DNA of 5,604 nt from an uncultured cyanobacterium (GTDB taxonomy: Bacteria > Cyanobacteriota > Cyanobacteriia > Phormidesmidales > Phormidesmidaceae): NCBI GenBank assembly GCA_938029995.1, contig CALHGI010000707.1:1-5604 (forward strand). Reading direction: 5' to 3'. The translations under genes and the position numbers were made by a program. Positions 1-4,738 of the stretch are shown piece after piece. The stretch's first letter is position 1. The number at the start of each line of letters is the position of its first letter. The notes below the pieces were generated by a model. That model saw only the letters and a program-made list of their open reading frames with translations, made no database searches and had not been told where the DNA came from.

Positions 1-90
1 CTGGGATTTTGTTGAATGGTTATGTAATTTCTCCCATGGGGAGAACCTGAAAGCTGTAAATCTACAGAGAGAAGTCTTTTTCAACATAAA

Positions 91-122
91 ACCGCAGGGG
101 ATTATGGCGTATCTCCTGCGGT
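91..122 (-). terminator. Probable intrinsic terminator of the E2 gene
   Basis: Bases 91-98 (ACCGCAGG) are the exact reverse complement of 115-122. Three further pairs (100-102 with 111-113) extend the stem, leaving an 8-base loop at 103-110. On the minus strand the stem is followed by TTTATGTTG, a short interrupted U-tract, and it lies about 40 bases past the E2 stop codon. In the minus-strand RNA one inner position (99/114) is an A-C mismatch, but in plus-strand RNA it is a G-U wobble, so the hairpin is slightly more stable in the plus direction. No U-tract follows it on that side. Termination of the leftward gene is the best reading. Confidence 0.55.
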
Positions 123-161
123 CAATTAGCGGTCAATTAAACCTATCGGATCAAGGGCCGA

Positions 162-1454
162 TTATAGGGTCAAGGACTGGGGATTATTCTCAATCAGGTC
201 CGCTAGATCCTTTAGGAAGGCAGCTCCATCAGCCCCGTAGATGATGCGGTGATCACAGGTGATATTGACCGTCATCTGCTTTTTCACACCAAACATGCCA
301 TTGGCATCGGCAACGACGGTGGACTTAGCGCCACCAATGGCCAAAATTGACCCCGTACCGGGGGGCAAAATAGCATCAAAACTATTCACACCAAACATGC
401 CCAGGTTAGACAGGGTGAAGGTGCCCGTCGTATATTCCTCGGGCTGGAGCTGCTTACTACGGGAGCGGGCTACGAGATCTTTCCAGGTGCGGGACAGGGA
501 GTAGATGTCCATTTGATCGGCTCCGCGTAGTACGGGGGTAATTAAACCACCGTCGGGCATGGCCACGGCCACAGCCACGTTAATGCTGCCGTTGTACTGG
601 ATACCGGCGTCGGTGTAGCTGGCATTGACAATGGGGTGCTTGGTGAGGGTGACAGCCACGGCCTTGGAAAGCAGACCGGTCATGGTCACGCCCTTGGGTT
701 TGATTTGCTTGTAAAGGGCGTCTAGGGCGTCCGTGGTGATGGTGTAGCTGGCACGGAAGACGGGCACGGAGAGGCTGGCGTTCATGTTGCGAACGACGGC
801 CTGCTGCATGGTGTTGAAAGCGGTGACCTGGCCAGGGACCGGTGGTGGGGCGGTGGGGGCCGCCGGTATGGCGGGAGCCGCTGGGGCCGCGGATATGCCA
901 GGGGCGGTCACGGGGGTAGGTGTTTGACCGGCGGCTTTTTCGACGTCCTGGGCAATGACACGACCGTGGGGGCCAGAACCCACCAGGGTTTTGATGTCTA
1001 CTTTGAGTTGCTTGGCTAGCTTTTTAGCGCGGGGTGAGGCGATGAGGCGACCGCTGGGGGCGGCACTGCCATTTTGCGCGGCGGCGGGTGCCGCAACGGC
1101 GGTTGCTGCAGCGACGGCAACGGGCTCGGGAGCGGCGGCCGGGGCGGCGGCGGCCGGGGCGGATGAACTAGCAGCAGCGGCGGCCCCTTGCTGTTTGGCG
1201 GCTTCGATTTCGGCTTCGGTTTCGGCTAGAAGTGCGATCGCACTTCCCACGGTCGCCACATCACCGGCTTCTACCACGATGGTGGCCAGATACCCTTCAT
1301 AGAAGGATTCCACATCCATGTCAGCCTTATCGGACTCAACGACAACAACGGTTTCACCCTTTTCGACTTTGTCACCAGGGGCTTTTGTCCAAGAAACGAT
1401 TTTGCCCTCGGTCATAGTTGAGCTAAGGGCGGGCATGAACACTTCGCGAATCAT
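162..1454 (-). CDS. pdhC: Pyruvate dehydrogenase complex E2, dihydrolipoamide acetyltransferase
   Basis: This is the core acyltransferase of the cytoplasmic pyruvate dehydrogenase complex. It passes the acetyl group from E1 via lipoyl-lysine to CoA, giving acetyl-CoA for fatty acid synthesis. The 430-residue protein has four parts. First is a lipoyl domain (about 2-77) with lipoyl lysine K43 in ESDKADMDV. Next come an Ala/Pro-rich linker (78-136), a peripheral subunit-binding domain (about 137-174, LIASPRAKKLAKQL) and a second Pro/Ala linker (175-210). The catalytic domain (211-430) has TFTLSNLG at 345-352 and the DHR motif at 401-403 with catalytic His402. The usual DHRxxDG aspartate is Tyr406, as in plastid and cyanobacterial E2s. 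I chose ATG 1454 because MIREVFMPALSSTMTEGK is the normal family N-terminus and a weak GGAA lies 7 bases upstream. An in-frame ATG at 1508 adds 18 residues unlike the family. Cyanobacteria generally lack a classical 2-oxoglutarate dehydrogenase, which favours the pyruvate complex. Confidence 0.96.
   Translation of the reverse strand: MIREVFMPALSSTMTEGKIVSWTKAPGDKVEKGETVVVVESDKADMDVESFYEGYLATIVVEAGDVATVGSAIALLAETEAEIEAAKQQGAAAAASSSAPAAAAPAAAPEPVAVAAATAVAAPAAAQNGSAAPSGRLIASPRAKKLAKQLKVDIKTLVGSGPHGRVIAQDVEKAAGQTPTPVTAPGISAAPAAPAIPAAPTAPPPVPGQVTAFNTMQQAVVRNMNASLSVPVFRASYTITTDALDALYKQIKPKGVTMTGLLSKAVAVTLTKHPIVNASYTDAGIQYNGSINVAVAVAMPDGGLITPVLRGADQMDIYSLSRTWKDLVARSRSKQLQPEEYTTGTFTLSNLGMFGVNSFDAILPPGTGSILAIGGAKSTVVADANGMFGVKKQMTVNITCDHRIIYGADGAAFLKDLADLIENNPQSLTL
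1234..1241. repeat. HIP1 octameric palindrome (GCGATCGC)
   Basis: This is a perfect GCGATCGC inside a 14-bp perfect palindrome AGTGCGATCGCACT (1231-1244). It lies within the E2 coding region, near the end of the lipoyl domain. HIP1 is a highly over-represented octamer in many cyanobacterial genomes, so this copy is a lineage marker rather than a local regulatory site. Confidence 0.9.
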
Positions 1455-1519
1455 TGGGAAATTCCGGGACGGGTTGACAACAAATAGGATGACGAACCGT
1501 AGCGGCACGCCAGCACCTT

Positions 1520-1548
1520 ATTCTAAAAGACTTTGGCCATTGATTAAA
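1520..1548 (-). promoter_or_regulatory. Candidate promoter of pdhC
   Basis: Read leftward, TAGAAT (1525-1520) matches the -10 consensus at five of six positions. TTTAAT (1548-1543) lies 17 bases upstream and is only a poor -35 match. Transcription would begin near 1513, giving a leader of about 60 bases before the ATG at 1454. The site lies just beyond the terminator hairpin at 1562-1592, as expected if E2 is transcribed separately from ylqD. The call rests on motif and position alone. Confidence 0.33.
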
Positions 1549-1561
1549 TGGGAAGTCAAAG

Positions 1562-1592
1562 AAAAAACCAGCGGCCGATTAACCGCTGGTTT
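1562..1592 (-). terminator. Strong intrinsic terminator between ylqD and pdhC
   Basis: Bases 1565-1574 (AAACCAGCGG) pair perfectly with 1583-1592 (CCGCTGGTTT) around an 8-base loop. Read leftward, the stem ends in GGTTTTTTC, a canonical U-tract, so it should stop minus-strand transcription arriving from ylqD. It lies about 215 bases past the ylqD stop and just upstream of the candidate pdhC promoter. In the plus direction the stem is followed by TTTAATTGG, so weak bidirectional activity is possible. If transcripts do read through, it would be a leader attenuator of pdhC instead. Confidence 0.72.
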
Positions 1593-1649
1593 AATTGGAA
1601 GATGTATGGGTTGATTTGGTGTAAATAACTCGGGATTCTTTTGCCAAGG

Positions 1650-1678
1650 AAAAAGGCTATGTCGGTTAAGGACAGCCT
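1650..1678 (-). terminator. Second, weaker terminator candidate downstream of ylqD
   Basis: Read leftward, AGGCT-GTC (1678-1671) pairs with GAC and AGCCT (1663-1661 and 1658-1654). There is a 7-base loop and a two-base bulge (1659-1660). The stem runs straight into a U-tract (TTTTTCC; A run 1650-1654 on the plus strand). It lies about 130 bases past the ylqD stop, so ylqD may have two terminators in series. The stem is short and bulged, so this one is less certain than the hairpin at 1562-1592. Confidence 0.4.
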
Positions 1679-1701
1679 GCTGGGCTTTGAATCCTGGAGA
1701 T

Positions 1702-1758
1702 GGGCCGTCGGTGGACCGTCGGTGGGCCGACGTTTAAACGTCAGTGGGCCGTCGGTGG
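1702..1758. repeat. 11-bp-period tandem repeat array downstream of ylqD
   Basis: The 13-base unit GGRCCGTCGGTGG occurs at 1702-1714, 1713-1725 and 1746-1758. The starts are separated by 11 and 33 bases, so all three share one 11-base register. The two register slots between them are degenerate: 1724-1734 matches GGGCCGTCGGT at 9 of 11 positions and 1735-1745 at 7 of 11. The array therefore looks like five units, of which two have diverged. An 11-base period is not a multiple of three, so this is not a coding repeat. I do not recognise the family. Confidence 0.75.
1729..1742. repeat. 14-bp perfect palindrome GACGTTTAAACGTC
   Basis: This perfectly self-complementary 14-mer is centred on GTTTAAAC. 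It occupies the diverged third and fourth units of the 11-bp repeat array and is more AT-rich than its surroundings. It has no loop, so it suits a symmetric protein-binding site better than an RNA hairpin. No regulator is identifiable. Confidence 0.6.
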
Positions 1759-1780
1759 GCGTCACCCACCCTAGGGTGGG
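1754..1780. repeat. 16-bp perfect palindrome with a competing hairpin
   Basis: Bases 1765-1780 (CCCACCCTAGGGTGGG) form a perfect palindrome. The left half, CCCACC (1765-1770), can instead pair with GGTGGG at 1754-1759, the end of the last 11-bp repeat unit, around the loop CGTCA. The two foldings exclude each other and are possible in RNA from either strand. Neither is followed by a U-tract, so neither is a standard intrinsic terminator. Confidence 0.55.
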
Positions 1781-1791
1781 CGGCTGGAGTC

Positions 1792-1806
1792 ATGGGCCGG
1801 GCCCAT
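1792..1806. repeat. 15-bp inverted repeat abutting the ylqD stop codon
   Basis: ATGGGCC (1792-1798) and GGCCCAT (1800-1806) are exact reverse complements around one central base. In RNA this gives a 6-bp stem with a 3-base loop. It begins one base past the ylqD stop codon, so the ylqD message would carry a GC-rich hairpin immediately after its coding region. No U-tract follows in the leftward direction. Confidence 0.5.
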
Positions 1807-1807
1807 C

Positions 1808-2248
1808 CTACATTTCGCCGCGAATTTCTTCGATTACACCGTCCCGCAGCAGCAGTTCCACCTGCATTTTTTTGACCAGGTTATCGCCAGTGGCGGCTTT
1901 GAAGAAGCCGTCGATTTGGCCTTGGCTAACTTCTTTATTCAGCTCTAGGGTCTGCACCTGCTGAAGCTGCTGAAGAATCTGATTTTTTTGCTGGAGTAGC
2001 TTATTTTTGTCTTCGTTAAGTTTGTTTTGGACGGCGGCCATCTGCTTCTGAATAGCTTCGTTAGCTTCTTGCTTTTGCAGTTCGCTAACCATGCGTTGCC
2101 CTTGCATTTCTAGCTGCTGTAGGCGACTGTCAATACCGTTAATTTGCTTCTGTAGCTGGTTCTGGGCTTCTTCTTTCCAAAGGGGGGTGACGACGGCTTT
2201 AACGTTGATGACTCGCTTTAGGAGAAGTTGAGATTGCGAAGCGTCCAT
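1808..2248 (-). CDS. ylqD: YlqD family coiled-coil protein
   Basis: This 146-residue cytoplasmic protein matches the YlqD family as found in cyanobacteria. It has an N-terminal SQLLLKRVINVKAVVTPLWKEE (5-27) and a long Gln-rich helical coiled coil (about 24-104; 21 Gln in residues 24-100). A short C-terminal module (about 120-144) reads GDNLVKKMQVELLLRDGVIEEIRGE. There is no signal peptide or membrane segment. In Bacillus the family gene sits in the rpsP-rimM-trmD ribosome-maturation cluster, but no biochemical function is established and none can be read from this sequence. Here it lies between aas and pdhC on the same strand. The ATG at 2248 gives the expected N-terminus, but no purine-rich ribosome-binding site precedes it. 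The family assignment is firm and the role unknown. Confidence 0.92.
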   Translation of the reverse strand: MDASQSQLLLKRVINVKAVVTPLWKEEAQNQLQKQINGIDSRLQQLEMQGQRMVSELQKQEANEAIQKQMAAVQNKLNEDKNKLLQQKNQILQQLQQVQTLELNKEVSQGQIDGFFKAATGDNLVKKMQVELLLRDGVIEEIRGEM

Positions 2249-2269
2249 AAGATTATGAATAGGTAGCTT

Positions 2270-2296
2270 TAGTGATCAATTTCACTAGGTATATTA
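2270..2296 (-). promoter_or_regulatory. Candidate ylqD promoter with an overlapping dyad
   Basis: Read leftward, TAATAT (2296-2291) resembles a -10 element, with no convincing -35, and would place transcription start near 2284. This falls in an inverted repeat with arms TAGTGA (2270-2275) and TCACTA (2282-2287) and a 6-base spacer, 22 bases before the ylqD ATG. The dyad could be a repressor operator over the start site or a small 5' leader hairpin. The -10 itself lies within GGTA-TAT-TACC (2288-2298), a second small dyad. No NtcA-type GTA-N8-TAC site is present. Confidence 0.28.
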
Positions 2297-2352
2297 CCCT
2301 TTCAGACAAAAAAGAGCGCGATTGAAAGATTTTCTGTGGTTTTGTAACGGTG

Positions 2353-2392
2353 GATTATTGATGGGGCCAACAGGTTCACCCCATCAATAATC
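2353..2392 (-). terminator. Long perfect hairpin downstream of aas
   Basis: Bases 2353-2366 (GATTATTGATGGGG) are the exact reverse complement of 2379-2392, giving a 14-bp stem with a 12-base loop. It begins 48 bases past the aas stop codon. Neither strand has a U-tract directly after the stem; leftward it continues CACCGTTACAAAACC. It is therefore not a textbook intrinsic terminator. It may terminate without a U-tract or act as a 3' stabiliser of the aas message. The candidate ylqD promoter lies just downstream. Confidence 0.5.
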
Positions 2393-2440
2393 GGGCATAA
2401 AAACCGGGAATAACGGTCAATCTTTGCCCGTGGGCAGTGG

Positions 2441-4369
2441 TTACGACCCGAATAACCCCTCAATCACGTCCTGATAGGTCCGCGTTACCACGGGACGCTT
2501 GATTTTCATCGTCTGGGTCAGCATGCCATTCTCGATGGAGAAGGGCTCGCTGAGGAGGGTAAAGGGGCCGATGCGCTCATCGGGGCGGTAGCCTGGACGG
2601 GCTTTGACCTCGCGGGTGAGTTCCTGTTTAAACAGGGCCTGAACCTTGGGATTGTCCAGGGCCGTAGCGGGGTTGGACTCGTCAATAGTGATACCTTGAC
2701 TAGCCGCCCACTGACTGAGGGCCTCACCATTGGGAACGATCAGGGCGCCGAGGACTTTTTGGTCTTGGCCGACGAGCATGATTTGGTCCACGTAGGCGCT
2801 GCTGGCACAGGCGTTTTCCACGGGCTGGGGTTCAATGTTTTCGCCGTTGGTGAGGACAATGGTGTCCTTGGCCCGGCCGGTGATGACCAGATCGCCATTG
2901 GGGGTAATTTTGCCCAGATCCCCGGTGTCAAACCAGCCGTCGGCGTCAATGGCTTTGGTGGTGGCGTCAGGATTTTTGTAGTAGCCCTGCATGACCTGGG
3001 GGCCTCGAACGAGCACTAAGCCCTGTTCACCCTGGGACACGTCCTGCCGGGTATCTAGGTTGACAATGCGGGTTTCGGTGCCCGGTATGGCATTACCGTC
3101 CGCCCCTCGGAGGTTTTGCCAGGGGCGGCGCACATGGGTGATGGGGGCGGTTTCGGTGAGGCCATAGCCGCCGAGAATATCTACGCCGATGATTTCGTAG
3201 AAGTCTTCTAGGTGGTCGGCAATGGACCCGCCACCGCTAACGACAAAGTCGATTTGGCCACCGGTGGCTTCGCGGACTTTTTTGTACACCATGGTGTCGC
3301 CCAGCTTGTGGACGGGCCATAGAACCGAGGCTTGGGTGCGGGCCATGGCCCGTTCCAGGGCCGTAGGGTTTTGGTCGAGGCTGAGGCCATCGGCGAGGCG
3401 CTTGGCTGTGATGTAGCGCTGGCTCTGGTGGAGGAAAAAGTTGATCAGCTTTTGTTTGCTTTCGGGCTGTTCGCGAAATTGCTTTTGGACGCCTTCGTAA
3501 ATGGATTCCCACAGGCGGGGGACTCCCACCATATAGCTGGGTTTATAGGCTTTAAGGTCTTTTTTGACGTAGCGAATGTTGGTGTAGATCTGGTGGACGC
3601 CCTGGGACAGGGTGAAGTATTCAAAGCTGCGTTCGTAGCAGTGCCAAATGGGCAAAATGCTCATGACTTTGGCCCCAGGGGCCGGATGTACGACACTACA
3701 GGCGCCGGTGACCTGGGAGAGCAGATTTCCCTGGCTAAGCATGACGCCCTTGGGCCTGCCGGAGGTGCCGGAGGTGTACATCAGGGTGGCGAGGGTGGTG
3801 CGATCGCACTCCACCGGCTTCACCTCTACCCCCGCCCCCAGCTCCATGATCTGATTAAAATTCAGCAGCTGAGCCGTCGTCTCTAGCTGGGGCGTTTCAT
3901 CGGACAGCACCGCAATAAACCGTAAGTTTTTATCCCCCAGCCGATCCGCCAGCTTGGTCAGAGTGGCCTGATCCTGCACCACCATCGCCACCGCATCACT
4001 GTTGTCAAGAATAAAGGCCAGCTCATCCTTATCCGCTTGGGAGCCCCGCACCGCGTCCACTGCCCCCACCGTCATGATCCCCTGATCCACCACCAGCCAA
4101 CGGGGCTGATTATCCGAGAACAGGGCAATCTTATCCTGGGGTTGAATGCCCAGGCTTTGCAGTCCGGCGGCAAACTGTTTAATCTGTTGAGCCAGTTCGC
4201 CATAGGTCAGTTTGCGACTAGGCGTGCCGTGGGGATCTTCTAACGCCGTTTGATGGGGAAATCGCTCCGCGACAATGGGCCAAATCTCTGCCACCGACTG
4301 GATATGGCTATAGTCAATGGCCTGACTCAGATTTTGTTTTTCTTGGGGGCTTAGGGTGGCAGCAGTCAT
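2441..4369 (-). CDS. aas: Long-chain acyl-ACP synthetase (AMP-forming)
   Basis: This 642-residue ANL-superfamily adenylating enzyme is of the cyanobacterial Aas type. It activates free fatty acids with ATP through an acyl-AMP and transfers them to acyl carrier protein, recycling fatty acids released from membrane lipids. The P-loop YTSGTSGRPKG spans 198-208 and GYGLTET spans 401-407. WFDTGDLG (479-486) carries the ribose-binding Asp484, and the hinge GRAKDTIVLTNGENIEP spans 498-514. The C-terminal ENGMLTQTMKIKR (613-625) contains the likely catalytic lysine, K622. N-terminal sequence such as KLTYGELAQQIKQFAAGLQSLG (53-74) and ALFSDNQPRW (82-91) is typical of cyanobacterial Aas. ACP rather than CoA specificity is inferred from that resemblance, because domain content alone would also fit an acyl-CoA ligase (FadD). 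The length is normal and all motifs are intact. The start is supported by an AGGA 7 bases upstream. Confidence 0.94.
   Translation of the reverse strand: MTAATLSPQEKQNLSQAIDYSHIQSVAEIWPIVAERFPHQTALEDPHGTPSRKLTYGELAQQIKQFAAGLQSLGIQPQDKIALFSDNQPRWLVVDQGIMTVGAVDAVRGSQADKDELAFILDNSDAVAMVVQDQATLTKLADRLGDKNLRFIAVLSDETPQLETTAQLLNFNQIMELGAGVEVKPVECDRTTLATLMYTSGTSGRPKGVMLSQGNLLSQVTGACSVVHPAPGAKVMSILPIWHCYERSFEYFTLSQGVHQIYTNIRYVKKDLKAYKPSYMVGVPRLWESIYEGVQKQFREQPESKQKLINFFLHQSQRYITAKRLADGLSLDQNPTALERAMARTQASVLWPVHKLGDTMVYKKVREATGGQIDFVVSGGGSIADHLEDFYEIIGVDILGGYGLTETAPITHVRRPWQNLRGADGNAIPGTETRIVNLDTRQDVSQGEQGLVLVRGPQVMQGYYKNPDATTKAIDADGWFDTGDLGKITPNGDLVITGRAKDTIVLTNGENIEPQPVENACASSAYVDQIMLVGQDQKVLGALIVPNGEALSQWAASQGITIDESNPATALDNPKVQALFKQELTREVKARPGYRPDERIGPFTLLSEPFSIENGMLTQTMKIKRPVVTRTYQDVIEGLFGS
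3800..3807. repeat. HIP1 octameric palindrome (GCGATCGC)
   Basis: This second GCGATCGC copy lies within the 12-bp palindrome GTGCGATCGCAC (3798-3809), inside aas just before the P-loop codons. Like the copy in pdhC it is flanked by GT and AC, one of the common extended HIP1 contexts. It supports a cyanobacterial origin for the window. Confidence 0.9.
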
Positions 4370-4376
4370 AGAAATG

Positions 4377-4380
4377 TCCT
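4377..4380 (-). promoter_or_regulatory. Ribosome-binding site of aas
   Basis: Read leftward, AGGA lies 7 bases before the ATG at 4369. It is the best Shine-Dalgarno match among the confident genes here and fixes the aas start. I see no convincing -35/-10 pair for aas in the 150 bases upstream. Confidence 0.6.
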
Positions 4381-4441
4381 ATAAAACGATGTCTTAAAAT
4401 GCTGTGGGGAAAGAATGGATACCCTTGGGCGAGGGAACGCG

Positions 4442-4582
4442 ATGGGGTTTAACTGGGGCGTGGTGTATGCCGTCAGCGGACCCGCTCGAAGTGAGCATTT
4501 TTTAGCGGGCCGGTTCAATGCAGACCGGGCGTTAATCCGCTATCGCTGTAGCACCCACAACTCAAAATTAATCTACCGCTAA
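4442..4582 (+). CDS. Possible small ORF, unknown protein (46 aa)
   Basis: An open frame from ATG 4442 to TAA 4580-4582 reads MGFNWGVVYAVSGPARSEHF and continues through AGRFNADRALIRYR to a basic, Tyr-containing end, KLIYR. GAGGGA at 4431-4436 sits 5-6 bases before this ATG, a good ribosome-binding site. The frame also extends to ATG 4415 (55 aa), preceded by GGGGA at only 4 bases. Third codon positions are moderately GC-rich, similar to the neighbouring genes. I recognise no domain, signal peptide or transmembrane helix. Against it, the frame is short and overlaps strong hairpins and a T6 run that could interrupt its own transcript. It would be divergent from aas and upstream of the phosphoesterase gene. 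It could be a real small protein, a degraded gene or chance. Confidence 0.27.
   Translation: MGFNWGVVYAVSGPARSEHFLAGRFNADRALIRYRCSTHNSKLIYR
4475..4530. other. Cluster of alternative hairpins between aas and the phosphoesterase gene
   Basis: CCCGCT (4481-4486) can pair with AGCGGG (4504-4509). Three more pairs beyond a single-A bulge (4477-4479 with 4510-4512) make a 9-bp stem with a 17-base loop. Inside the loop region GCTC (4484-4487) can instead pair with GAGC (4493-4496), followed on the plus strand by T6 (4498-4503). AGCGG (4475-4479) also mirrors CCGCT (4482-4486). Immediately to the right, CCGGT (4510-4514) pairs with ACCGG (4524-4528). These foldings exclude one another, as in attenuators or leader switches, but no known riboswitch class is recognised. 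The strand of any RNA is unknown. Confidence 0.4.
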
Positions 4583-4738
4583 TATCCTATCCGTGTGGAT
4601 TTTATAGTTTCGTTGGTAAACCCTGCACCTGTGGCCCCACCTAGACCAGTCCAACAACTGTCAAACCTAGGCAGGTGACCATGGCTAGCCCTGACCATTA
4701 ACGTTACGTTAGGTAACAACATCCGTGTTCCTGAACCT
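4583..4738 (+). promoter_or_regulatory. Upstream region of the phosphoesterase gene
   Basis: These 156 bases hold no open frame worth calling. TATAGT (4603-4608) is a five-of-six -10 match without a recognisable -35, which would give a leader of about 120 bases. Close to the gene are the palindrome TAACGTTA (4699-4706), a direct ACGTT-ACGTT doublet (4701-4710) and the inverted repeat GTTAC (4703-4707)/GTAAC (4713-4717) with a 5-base spacer. This last ends 21 bases before the ATG and could be an operator or a small leader hairpin. No Shine-Dalgarno sequence precedes the ATG. Confidence 0.25.

Noticed and set aside
31..67. Small dyads CTCCC-ATG-GGGAG and CTGTA-AATC-TACAG followed by TTTTT at 77-81
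   Set aside because: Possible terminator of a rightward gene lying off the left edge, but the stems are only 5 bp and the T-run is about 10 bases away, so it is not supportable.
1079..1186. GC-rich imperfect GCGGC/GCCGG repeats inside E2
   Set aside because: These are explained by the Ala-rich flexible linker of the protein, a normal E2 feature, rather than by a DNA repeat element.
955..1302. 115-codon Ala-rich open frame on the plus strand
   Set aside because: It is the antisense shadow of the Ala/Pro linkers of E2. GCC/GCG codons read as GGC/CGC or GCA-type codons on the other strand.
1455..1508. N-terminal extension of E2 to the in-frame ATG at 1508
   Set aside because: The extra 18 residues (MPLRFVILFVVNPSRNFP) are not part of the family. 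MIREVFMPALSSTMTEGK is the standard start, and the extension would include the likely 5' leader.
1556..1765. 69-codon minus-strand frame with PTDGP repeats
   Set aside because: The apparent peptide repeat comes from the 11-bp DNA array. The frame runs through both terminator hairpins and lacks a ribosome-binding site.
1641..1964. 107-codon plus-strand frame
   Set aside because: It overlaps ylqD in antisense and reads through the repeat/palindrome cluster, with low-complexity Ser/Pro/Gly sequence.
3332..3886. 184-codon open frame on the plus strand
   Set aside because: It lies entirely opposite aas, whose protein is intact and fully motif-bearing. GC-rich codon use leaves the antisense frame open, and its translation resembles no known family.
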